Below, one piece after another: positions 37,182 through 47,212 of a stretch of 64,000 nt of DNA. The notes beneath the pieces are model-generated. The model saw nothing but the letters and a program-made list of their open reading frames with translations. It was not told where the DNA came from and did no database searches. The number at the start of each line of letters is the position of its first letter. Positions within the stretch are counted from its first letter, which is position 1. Made by a program: the position numbers and the translations under genes. Source of the stretch: Dokdonella fugitiva (lineage in GTDB: Bacteria > Pseudomonadota > Gammaproteobacteria > Xanthomonadales > Rhodanobacteraceae); assembly GCF_004342425.1 (NCBI RefSeq), contig NZ_SLWQ01000008.1:124001-188000 (forward strand). Direction: 5' to 3'.

Positions 37182-37274
37182 ATGTTCCGCCAGCTGCACG
37201 TCGATCTGCGCGAATACGGCTGGGATCGCGATCCGCGCACGCCCGCGCGACGCGAACCGTTCAGGCTGGTCTAA
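37182..37274 (+). pseudogene. Possible 30-codon gene remnant
   Basis: An ATG opens a short frame with coding-like composition, beginning MFRQLHVDLREYGWDRDP and ending REPFRLV. It has no clear ribosome binding site and starts just after a terminator. It could be the C-terminal relic of a deleted gene or chance; no family was recognised. Confidence 0.2.
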
Positions 37275-37348
37275 CGGATTCTTCGTGCCCGATCCGCTAT
37301 GGTCGCGGACGCGCCGGACAGCGGCGCTTCACCCCTGGGTCATCCACG

Positions 37349-38611
37349 ATGAAGGCATGTCATCTCGCGATCATCACGCTGTTCGCCGCGCCCGGCCTGC
37401 AGGCGGCGCTTCCGTCCTATGAAACCATCGAGCTGCAGGCGCGCAGCAACCTGCTCGTCAACGACAAGGGCTGGAACCTGCCGCCGGGCTCCTCGTTCAA
37501 CAGCATCAGCGCGTCGATCAACGCGAACGCCGAGGTCGCGTTCCGCGTCCAGGTCGTGCCCGACGCGGGCGATCCGGGCTTGTCGCGGCCCGGCGTCTGG
37601 CTCGGCGCGCATGGCGACGGCGGCCTCGTCTACGTCGGGGACATCGACGCGCTCATCGACAACGACGCCTGCATCAACGACGCGGGCGACATCGCATTCA
37701 CGATTTCGGCGACCGGTTCCGGCAACGCGCTGTACCTCTACGATGCCGCTACCGGCAGCGCCAGCGCGGTGAACACCCTGCCGGTGATTCCGAATTCCTA
37801 CCAGGCGCCGTGCGTCAACGCGAGCGGCGCCATCGGCTTCCAGGCGAGCTTCTCGGGCGGCCGCGCCTACGCGGCGCGACTCGGCGGCACGACCACCATC
37901 TACGCCCGCGACGCCGCGGTCTCGCCGGGCAGCCCGTACACCTACCTCTACACCCCGTCGTTCAACGTGGCCGGCACGATCGCGGCGAAGGTCGCGACGT
38001 CGGCGGACCAGTTCACCGAGGTCGAGATCCGCACCTTCGCGAGCGACGGCGGCTCACGGCGCCTGCTCGCGAACCAGGCGACCGACGCCACATCGCCCTA
38101 TTCCAAGTTCGACAACAGCCTCGCGCTCGCCGACGACGGCACGATCGCCGTCATCGCGACGCGCGCCGCCGACAACCGCCGCGTCGTGCTGCGCAGCGAC
38201 GGCACGACGACGACCGAGATCGCCGCGGTCGATCCGGCGGGCACGATCCTCGAACTCGACTCGTTCCCGCCCGCGATCAACAGCGCGGGCTGGGTGGCGT
38301 TCCGCGCGCGCGACGCGCAGGGCCAGGCGATCTACCTCGGCGACGGCCAGACGCTGCTGCGCGTCGTCGGCAACGGCGACGTCGTCATGACCGACCAGGG
38401 ACCGGCGCAACTCGGCCAGCACGACAGTTCGCCCGTGTTCTCCGGGCGCCCGTCGATCAATGCGCGCGGCGACATCGCGTTCGTCGCCGGCGTGTATCCG
38501 CAGGGCGACAACTCGGTCGAATGGGGCAGCGGCGTGTTCGTCGCCTACGCGACACCGACGGTCAAGGATCTCATCTTCGCCGACGGTTTCGATCCCCTGC
38601 CCGGCCGCTGA
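37349..38611 (+). CDS. Secreted NxxGxxAF tandem-repeat protein ending in IFADGFD
   Basis: 420 residues with a signal peptide (about 1-20, ending GLQAA). Between about 45 and 395 there are at least seven repeats around a strand-turn of the form [IV]N-A/S/D-x-G-x-I-A-F: INANAEVAFRV, INDAGDIAFTI, VNASGAIGFQA, FNVAGTIAAKV, LADDGTIAVIA, INSAGWVAFRA, INARGDIAFVA. This is a beta-propeller-like layout known from choice-of-anchor repeat proteins. The C-terminus is VKDLIFADGFDPLPGR, the same motif as in the small protein at 17.6 kb and the collagenase. Function unknown. The ATG at 37349 gives the signal peptide. Confidence 0.82.
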   Translation: MKACHLAIITLFAAPGLQAALPSYETIELQARSNLLVNDKGWNLPPGSSFNSISASINANAEVAFRVQVVPDAGDPGLSRPGVWLGAHGDGGLVYVGDIDALIDNDACINDAGDIAFTISATGSGNALYLYDAATGSASAVNTLPVIPNSYQAPCVNASGAIGFQASFSGGRAYAARLGGTTTIYARDAAVSPGSPYTYLYTPSFNVAGTIAAKVATSADQFTEVEIRTFASDGGSRRLLANQATDATSPYSKFDNSLALADDGTIAVIATRAADNRRVVLRSDGTTTTEIAAVDPAGTILELDSFPPAINSAGWVAFRARDAQGQAIYLGDGQTLLRVVGNGDVVMTDQGPAQLGQHDSSPVFSGRPSINARGDIAFVAGVYPQGDNSVEWGSGVFVAYATPTVKDLIFADGFDPLPGR

Positions 38612-38786
38612 ACGTGGCCCGGGCTCCGGCACGCCGGGTAACGGCGACCGGGCCGCGCCGCGAGCACTGCAACGCCGCAAATCCTGCTGCCGGCGCTTGT
38701 GTCGACGGGGCGGGACCGGTGCGGCGCTGCGGCACGTTGCCGTGCCGGAAAGCGCCGGGAGACTATGCTTCGCGGGCCGCGGCCGC

Positions 38787-38792
38787 GATAAT
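38787..38792 (+). promoter_or_regulatory. Putative -10 box of rapA
   Basis: GATAAT 26 bases before the rapA ATG in an otherwise GC-rich gap. No clear -35. Confidence 0.35.
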
Positions 38793-38818
38793 CGCACTCC
38801 CTTTGCGCTGCTCCGTCC

Positions 38819-41665
38819 ATGGCTTTCGTTCCCGGTCAACGCTGGATTTCAAACGCCGAGCCCGAACTCGGCCTCGGCACCGTCGTGCGCCTGGACGGCC
38901 GCACGGTGCAGGTGCTGTTCGCGACCGCGGGCGTGCTGCGCCACTACGCCAAGCAGGCGGCGCCGCTCGCGCGCGCGGAGTTCCGCGTCGGCCAGAAGGT
39001 CAGCGGCCAGAAACAGGCCTTCGTCGTCGAACGCGTCAGCGAGGCGGGCGGCCTGCTCACCTACCACAATGGCACGCGCGCCCTCGCCGAGTCCGAGCTC
39101 GACGATGCGCAGCCGGTGTCGCGCGCGGACGAGCGCCTGCTGTCGACGCGCGTCGATGCACCGGACCGCTTCGATTTCCGCCTCGCGGCGCTGCGCCGCC
39201 GCGCCGCCGCGATGCGCTCGCCGGCATGGGGCCTCGCCAGCGCGCGCATCGACCTCATCGCGCACCAGTTGCGCGTCGCCGCGATCGTCGCGCAACGCAG
39301 GCCGCCACGCGCGCTGCTCGCCGACGAAGTCGGCCTCGGCAAGACGATCGAGGCCGGCATGGTGATCGCCCGCCTGCTCGCCAGCGGGCGCGTCGCGCGC
39401 GTGCTCGTGCTCGCCCCGCCGAGCCTCACCGCGCAGTGGTTCGTCGAACTGCTACGCCGTTTCAACCTGCCGTTCGCGCTCTACGACGAGGAACGTTGCG
39501 AGGCGATCGAAGTCGCCGATGGCGCGCGCAATCCGTTCGACGACGAGCAATGCGTGATCGCCGACGTCGACTGGCTCGCGGATGCCCCGAAGCGCGCGGC
39601 GCAGGTGGTCGCAGCCGACTGGGATCTCGTCGTCGTCGACGAAGCACACCACCTCGAGTGGTCCCCGGACGCGGCCAGCCCCGCCTATGCGCTGGTCGAA
39701 CGCCTCGCCGCGCGCGCGCCGGGGCTCGTGCTGCTCACCGCGACGCCGCAGCAGCTCGGCCGCAGCGGCCACTTCGCGCGCCTGCGCCTGCTCGATCCCG
39801 CGCGCTACACCGACCTGGAAAGCTTCACCGCCGAGTCCGACGGCTATGCCGCGCTGTCGGCGGTCGCGACGAGCCTGCTCGAGGCGGCGCCGCTCGACGC
39901 CGGCGTGCGCAACGCGCTCCCGGCACGCTTCTCCGGCGACGCGGAACTCGCGCGCCTGCTCGCACGCTACGACGAGGACCGCGCGGCGACCGCGCCGCTG
40001 CTGCTCGACGCGCTGATCGACCGCCACGGCACCGGCCGCGTGATGTTCCGCAACCGCCGCGCGCAGATCGGCGGCTTTCCCAGGCGCGTCGCGCGCATCG
40101 ACGTGTTCGACGGTGCCGAACTCGACGACGCCGCGCGCCAGCGCCTGCTCGCGGAATTCCACGCCGACGCGCAGGCCCATCCGCCCGCCGGCGAGATCGA
40201 CTACGCGAACGACCCGCGCCTGCCGTGGCTGGTCGCGTTGATCGACCGGCTCGCCCCGGCCAAGCTGCTGCTGATCTGCCGCACGCAGGCGAAGGTGCTC
40301 GCGCTCGAAGAAGCATTGCGCACGCGCAGTGGCGCCAAGGTCGCGCGCTTCCACGAAGGGATGAGCATCCTGCAGCGCGATCGCAACGCGGCGTTCTTCG
40401 CCGAGGGCGACGGCGCGCGCGTGCTGCTGTGTTCGGAGATCGGCTCGGAAGGTCGCAACTTCCAGTTCGCCCACCACCTCGTGCTGTGGGACCTGCCGCT
40501 CGACCCGGACCTGCTCGAGCAGCGCATCGGCCGCCTCGACCGCATCGGCCAGCGCCACGACATCGAGATCCACGCCGCCGCGTTCCACGGTACCGCGCAG
40601 CACGCATTGTTGCGCTGGTACCACGAAGGCCTCGACGCCCTGCACGGCAGCCCGTCCGACGGCCGCGAGATCCTGCGCCGCTTCGGCACGCGCCTTCTCG
40701 CCGAGGCGGAGCGGCACGCGCTCGGCGGCGAGGACCCGGACGTCGAGATCGACGCGCTGATCGGCGAGACCGCGGCAACGCACCGCGAGCTGTCCGCCAT
40801 CGTGCAGGCCGGGCGCGATCGCCTGCTCGAGCTCGCGACCGAGCGCCAGGCGCGCGAACTGCCGCTTGCTGACGCCTTGCGCGAACAGGACGCCGACGTG
40901 GGCGCCGACGAATTCATCCTCGCGCTGTTCGAGCAGTTCGGCATCGACGCCGAGGAAACCGGACCGCGCACGGTCGTGCTCGATCCCGAGTACCTCAGCA
41001 CCGACGGCTTCCCCGGCCTGAAGGATGGGCCGCAGCAGGTCACGTTCGACCGCGCGACCGCGCTCGCGCGCGAGGAACTGCCGCTGCTGCGGCTCGACCA
41101 TCCGCTCGTCATCGGCGCGCTCGACCTGCTTCTCGAGAGCGAACAGGGCAATGCGGCGATCCTCATGGACGCGGCACTGCCGCCGCGCACGGCGCTGCTC
41201 GAATGCGTGTTCACGCTCGAGTGCGTCGCGGACCGCGCGCTCGACGTGCGCCGTTTCCTCCCGCCGCTGCCGCTGCGCACGGTCGTCGACACGCGCCTCA
41301 ATGCTCGCACCGACTACGTGCCGAACACGACGAGCCTCGCGCGCGCGCGCGAGCAGCCGATCGACGCCGCGCGCCATCGCCCGTTGCTCGCCAAGCTCGT
41401 GCCGCCGATGCTCGCGGCCTGCGAGACCGAAGCGCGGCGCCTCGCCGCGACCGAAGTCGGCCACGCACTCGCCGCGGCGCAGCGCGAACTCGAGGCGGAG
41501 CAGGCGCGCCTCGCCGCGCTGGCGAAGGTCAATCCGTCGGTGCGCGAAGGGGAGATCGCCGCGATCGCGAAGGAACTCGACGACCTGCGCCACGCACTCG
41601 CGACCGCCGCGCCGCGCCTCGACGCGATCCGCTTCGTGTGCAGCGCGGACATCGCCGCGCGCTGA
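38819..41665 (+). CDS. rapA: RNA polymerase-associated SWI2/SNF2 ATPase RapA
   Basis: 948 residues, near the 968 of E. coli. RapA binds RNA polymerase and recycles it from stalled post-termination complexes. The N-terminal Tudor-like domains (FVPGQRWISNAEPELGLGTV) are followed by helicase motif I ADEVGLGKTIEAG with Lys175, motif II DEAH (274-277), motif III TATPQQLGRSGHFARLRLLD and motif VI in EQRIGRLDRIGQRHDIEI. The C-terminal part carries the RapA-specific domain. It is transcribed alone. Confidence 0.96.
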   Translation: MAFVPGQRWISNAEPELGLGTVVRLDGRTVQVLFATAGVLRHYAKQAAPLARAEFRVGQKVSGQKQAFVVERVSEAGGLLTYHNGTRALAESELDDAQPVSRADERLLSTRVDAPDRFDFRLAALRRRAAAMRSPAWGLASARIDLIAHQLRVAAIVAQRRPPRALLADEVGLGKTIEAGMVIARLLASGRVARVLVLAPPSLTAQWFVELLRRFNLPFALYDEERCEAIEVADGARNPFDDEQCVIADVDWLADAPKRAAQVVAADWDLVVVDEAHHLEWSPDAASPAYALVERLAARAPGLVLLTATPQQLGRSGHFARLRLLDPARYTDLESFTAESDGYAALSAVATSLLEAAPLDAGVRNALPARFSGDAELARLLARYDEDRAATAPLLLDALIDRHGTGRVMFRNRRAQIGGFPRRVARIDVFDGAELDDAARQRLLAEFHADAQAHPPAGEIDYANDPRLPWLVALIDRLAPAKLLLICRTQAKVLALEEALRTRSGAKVARFHEGMSILQRDRNAAFFAEGDGARVLLCSEIGSEGRNFQFAHHLVLWDLPLDPDLLEQRIGRLDRIGQRHDIEIHAAAFHGTAQHALLRWYHEGLDALHGSPSDGREILRRFGTRLLAEAERHALGGEDPDVEIDALIGETAATHRELSAIVQAGRDRLLELATERQARELPLADALREQDADVGADEFILALFEQFGIDAEETGPRTVVLDPEYLSTDGFPGLKDGPQQVTFDRATALAREELPLLRLDHPLVIGALDLLLESEQGNAAILMDAALPPRTALLECVFTLECVADRALDVRRFLPPLPLRTVVDTRLNARTDYVPNTTSLARAREQPIDAARHRPLLAKLVPPMLAACETEARRLAATEVGHALAAAQRELEAEQARLAALAKVNPSVREGEIAAIAKELDDLRHALATAAPRLDAIRFVCSADIAAR

Positions 41666-41809
41666 GCCATTGCGAGCAATCGCCGGGTCGCCGACACGGA
41701 CGGTCGCGGCCGACGTGCATGGCAGACCGCCCCCGATGGTGATATGCGCCGCGCTTGTGTGGGGCGGAGGCCGCGATGCTCTCGCGACGCGTGGCTCGCG
41801 TTGCCGGGC

Positions 41810-42601
41810 TCAACGCGACCGGTTCGCCGCGTCGACCGCGCCGCGCAGGACCGCCGGCGACGGCGGCGCGCATTCCTGCGCAGGCGCGGATTGCGACGAA
41901 GCGAGGCTGCCCTCGTCCGGATGTGCGTCCTGCCAGCGCACGCGGCAGGTTTCCGGCAACGGATCGGGCACATGGGCACGCTCGTCCGTGATCGCCCGCG
42001 CAAGCACGGCCGCGGCGACCCAGGATCCCGCCGTATCGGGATGGCCGTCGTCGAGCCATGGACGCACGCGGCTGCGCGCGATGAAGCGCTGCATCGCCGC
42101 GCCGACGTCGGCGAATGGCATGTCGCAGTCCTTCGCCGCGCGCGCACCGGCCTTGCTGAGCGCGGCCTGCGCGTCGGCGGCCCCCTGCCAAGTTCCGAAC
42201 CAGACCGGTCGGGCGCCGGCCTTGCGCACGAGCGCCGCGGCTTCGCACATCGCCGCGGTGGAACCGGCGCACTCGCGGTCCTCGCGACCGCACAGCGGAT
42301 AGCCGCCGCGATCCTGCAGCACGACCGCGTCGTAGTGCGTACGCGCGAGTTCCTGCTGCATCGTGCCGCGATCGAGGTGCTCGCGCATCGTCGTGCCCGC
42401 GCCGGCGATCATCGAGGTATCGAGCACGACGTCGCCGGCGGCGGCGAGCGCCGCGGTCATGCGCGGCAGGTCGTTGTAGTAGACGAGGCTGTTGCCGACG
42501 AACAGTACGCGGCGCGGCGCCGGCGCCGCGGTGGCGGCGACGGACGGGATGCCCGCGAGCAACGCCCACAGCAGCGCGCGCAGGGGGCGCGCCCGTCGCA
42601 C
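41810..42601 (-). CDS. Secreted SGNH/GDSL-family hydrolase
   Basis: 263 residues with a signal peptide (about 1-26). The SGNH catalytic blocks are seen: VLFVGNSLVYYND with Ser38 as nucleophile, IAGAGTT (Gly block) and WLDDGHPD with the Asp-x-x-His of block V. Likely an esterase or carbohydrate deacetylase of the envelope; substrate unknown. It starts 2 bases after the accD stop and so is probably the last gene of the trp-accD operon, where folC would be more usual. Confidence 0.82.
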   Translation of the reverse strand: MRRARPLRALLWALLAGIPSVAATAAPAPRRVLFVGNSLVYYNDLPRMTAALAAAGDVVLDTSMIAGAGTTMREHLDRGTMQQELARTHYDAVVLQDRGGYPLCGREDRECAGSTAAMCEAAALVRKAGARPVWFGTWQGAADAQAALSKAGARAAKDCDMPFADVGAAMQRFIARSRVRPWLDDGHPDTAGSWVAAAVLARAITDERAHVPDPLPETCRVRWQDAHPDEGSLASSQSAPAQECAPPSPAVLRGAVDAANRSR

Positions 42602-42603
42602 GC

Positions 42604-43470
<867 letters not shown>

Positions 43471-43484
43471 AGGTCATCCTCGGC

Positions 43485-43579
43485 CGTCTTCCGTGACGGC
43501 AAAGATCAAACCGGCATCCATGCCGAGGGGATTCTTGTCGTCCTCCATGACGACGAAGACAGACCGGCATCCATGCCGG
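43485..43579. repeat. Two-copy direct repeat with CCGGCATCCATGCCGG palindrome
   Basis: Units of about 41 bases at 43485-43526 and 43539-43579, roughly three-quarters identical, each ending CCGGCATCCATGCCG, itself palindromic. They fill most of the gap between trpA and accD and probably fold into hairpins in the operon transcript. Confidence 0.6.
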
Positions 43580-43602
43580 ACATCTCGAGTGGAGCAAAAA
43601 AC

Positions 43603-44402
43603 CTAGGTCCGCCTGTCCAGGGCGGCGCGGATCGGGGAGAGGAACGCGCGGGCGCGTTCGGCGGCCTCGTCCGCATGCGCCGCACCGGCGAGCCGCTCGA
43701 CCAGTGCGCTGCCGATCACCACCGCGTCGGCGAACTCGCCGATCGCCGCCGCCGACGCCGCGTCGCGGACGCCGAAGCCGACCGCGACCGGCGTGCTCGC
43801 CTGGCGCCGGATCGCCGCGACGCGCTCTCGCACGTCGCCGGTGCTGAGTCGGTCCGCGCCGGTGATGCCGGCGAAGGACACGTAGTATAGGAAACCCCGC
43901 GCAGCCGCGCAGACTCGCGCGAGGCGCTCCCCGGTGGTGGTCGGGGCCGCCAGGAAGATCTGGGCCAGGCCCGCGTCGCGCAAGGGCGCGGCCGCGGCGA
44001 TCTCCTCGACCGGGCAGTCCACCAGCAGCACGCCGTCGACGCCGGCCGCGACCGCGTCCGCGGCGAAGCGCGCGGCGCCGTGGATCTCGACCGGGTTCAT
44101 GTAGCCCATGAGCACGACCGGCGTCGCCGTGTCGCGCAGGCGGAACTCGCGCACCCAGTCGAAGATGCGCGCAAGCCCGACGCCCTTGGCGAGCGCACGC
44201 TCGCTGGCGTGCTGGATGACCGGACCATCCGCCATCGGGTCGGAAAACGGCACGCCGAGCTCGATGAGGTCGGCGCCCGCCTCGACCAGCGCGTGCATGA
44301 CCGGTACCACCGCCTCCGGTGACGGATCACCTGCGGTGAAGAACGGAATGAGGCCGGTCCGCTCGCGCGCGGCAAGCTCGACGAATCGGGCATCGATGCG
44401 GC

Positions 44403-44406
<4 letters not shown>
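43603..44406 (-). CDS. trpA: Tryptophan synthase alpha chain
   Basis: Cleaves indole-3-glycerol phosphate and channels indole to TrpB. It has 267 residues. The catalytic acids fall at the canonical positions: Glu49 in [11 protein letters not shown] and Asp60 in [11 protein letters not shown]. The phosphate-binding VGFGVRD and IGSALVE are also present. The GTG at 44404-44406 overlaps the trpB stop by 4 bases (GTGA), a coupled start. Confidence 0.97.
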
Positions 44407-45614
<1,208 letters not shown>

Positions 45615-45619
45615 GGCTC

Positions 45620-46252
45620 TCACTTGCCGATGGCCGCGTCCGCGTTGCGCACCGCCTCGACGAAGCGGCGCATGCGCGCGGGATCCTTGATGCCGGGAGC
45701 GGTCTCGATGCCGCTCGACACGTCGACCGCATAGGGTCGCACGAGCGCGATTGCCTGCGCCACATTGTCGGCGGTGAGGCCACCGGCGAGGATCGTCGAT
45801 CGGCCGAGGCGCGGCGCGCGCCGCCAATCGAAGGTCTCGCCAGTGCCACCGAGCGCACCGAGCGCATGGCTGTCGAGCAGGAAGCCGCTCGCCGCGGGAT
45901 GCAGGCCGACGTACGCGACCGCATCGTCGACCGATGCCATCGGCACCGCCTTGACGTAGCGGCGCGAGAAGCTCGACGCGAACGAGCCCGGCTCGGCGCC
46001 GTGGAACTGCAGCAGGTCGGGTTGCACGCCGGCGATCACTTCCTCGATCCAGCCCGGATCGTCGTCCATGAACAGCGCGACCGCCATCATGAACGGCGGC
46101 AGCATGCGGCGGATCTCGCGCGCCTGGCTGATGCCGATGAAACGCTGGCTGCGTCGCGTGAACACGAGGCCGATCGCCTCGATGCCGAGATCGACCGCGA
46201 GCCGCGCATCCTGCGGACGCGTGATGCCACAGAACTTGATGCGCGTGCTCAA
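45620..46252 (-). CDS. trpF: Phosphoribosylanthranilate isomerase
   Basis: Carries out the Amadori rearrangement of phosphoribosylanthranilate, step three of the tryptophan branch. It has 210 residues, a stand-alone TrpF. The general base Cys8 lies in [13 protein letters not shown] and the general acid Asp in [18 protein letters not shown] is also conserved. The likely TTG start (46250-46252) overlaps the truA stop by 2 bases, so translation is coupled. Order trpF-trpB-trpA without other trp genes is normal in Lysobacterales. Confidence 0.96.
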   Translation of the reverse strand: MSTRIKFCGITRPQDARLAVDLGIEAIGLVFTRRSQRFIGISQAREIRRMLPPFMMAVALFMDDDPGWIEEVIAGVQPDLLQFHGAEPGSFASSFSRRYVKAVPMASVDDAVAYVGLHPAASGFLLDSHALGALGGTGETFDWRRAPRLGRSTILAGGLTADNVAQAIALVRPYAVDVSSGIETAPGIKDPARMRRFVEAVRNADAAIGK

Positions 46253-47016
46253 CGGGTCACCTCGGGAGGAAGATTCCATTCTGCGGGGTAGCATGGCGCG
46301 AGGAACGTCAGCCCCGACGCCGGCGCGGTAGGGCCCGCGACGCTGCGGTCGCGCCCCTGCAGCAACTCGGCGAGCCACGCCTCGCTGCGCTCGCCGCGGC
46401 CGATCGGCAGCAGCGAGCCGACGATGTTGCGCACCATGTGATGGAGGAACGCATTCGCCTCGATGTCGATCGCGACTTCGTCGCCGTCGCGCGCGACGGC
46501 GATCGCGTGCACGTTGCGCATCGGCGAATTCGCCTGGCACGCGACGGTGCGGAATGCGCTGAAATCATGCTCGCCGACGAGCACCTGCGCCGCGCGGTGC
46601 ATCGCCGCGACGTCGAGCGGAACGCGTTCCCAGGTCACGAAGCGCGCGGCGAGCGCCGCGCGCACGGTGCGGTTGAGGATCGTGTAGCGGTAACGCCGCG
46701 CGCGGGCGCCGAAGCGCGCATGGAAGCCGTCCGCGACCGGCCGCGCCCACAGCACGGCGACGTCGCGCGCGAGCCGTGAATTTGCGCCGAGCACCCAGGC
46801 GCGCTGGCTGCGCGTCGCGTCGGTGTCGAAGTGCACGACCTGGCAGCGCGCGTGCACGCCGGCGTCGGTGCGCCCGGCGCACGTCACTTCGACCGGGTGC
46901 GCCGCGACGAACGAAAGGGCCGCTTCTACCTCGCCCTGGACGCTGCGCCCGTGCGACAGGCGCTGCCAGCCCGAGAAGTCGGTGCCGTCGTATTCGATGC
47001 CGAGGGCGAGGCGCAT
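46249..47016 (-). CDS. truA: tRNA pseudouridine(38-40) synthase TruA
   Basis: Makes pseudouridine at positions 38-40 of tRNA anticodon stems. It has 255 residues, normal length. The catalytic Asp51 lies in [20 protein letters not shown] and [11 protein letters not shown] are typical TruA motifs. It follows fimV, separated by a terminator and an inverted-repeat element that reaches to within 5 bases of its start codon, so its translation start may be embedded in repeat DNA. Confidence 0.97.
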   Translation of the reverse strand: MRLALGIEYDGTDFSGWQRLSHGRSVQGEVEAALSFVAAHPVEVTCAGRTDAGVHARCQVVHFDTDATRSQRAWVLGANSRLARDVAVLWARPVADGFHARFGARARRYRYTILNRTVRAALAARFVTWERVPLDVAAMHRAAQVLVGEHDFSAFRTVACQANSPMRNVHAIAVARDGDEVAIDIEANAFLHHMVRNIVGSLLPIGRGERSEAWLAELLQGRDRSVAGPTAPASGLTFLAPCYPAEWNLPPEVTR

Positions 47017-47020
47017 GAGA

Positions 47021-47211
47021 AGCCGTGATTGGTGATTGGTGATTGGTGATTCGTGATGGTGATTCGGAAGAGCGTAGATATCGCTGCGTGCAGTGTTCGC
47101 GGGGACCGGCCGCTGATCGAAAAAAGGGGAGCCGGGCTCGCCCGGCTCCCCTTGGATGAATGCGGGTCCGTGGTTCTAACGAATCACGAATCACCAATCC
47201 CGAATCACGGC
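47021..47211. repeat. Inverted GTGATTGGT-type repeats framing the fimV-truA gap
   Basis: One end (47021-47067) is AGCCGTGATT followed by tandem GGTGATT units. The other end (47181-47211), read in reverse complement, is AGCCGTGATTCGGGATTGGT and then GATTCGTGATTC. The two arms face inward and enclose the fimV terminator. The outer ends touch the truA start region and the fimV stop. It may be a small non-autonomous element or a pair of REP-like units. Confidence 0.6.
47120..47151 (-). terminator. Rho-independent terminator of fimV
   Basis: On the minus strand GGGGAGCCGGGC-GAG-C-CCGGCTCCCC folds into a near-perfect stem and is followed by six T (As at 47120-47125 on the plus strand). It separates fimV from the truA-trp-accD transcript. 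Confidence 0.88.
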
Positions 47212-47212
47212 T

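Noticed and set aside
47021..47067. Possible CRISPR-like array of GTGATTGGT units
   Set aside because: Units are 7-9 bases with no spacers and no cas genes; simple tandem/inverted repeat.
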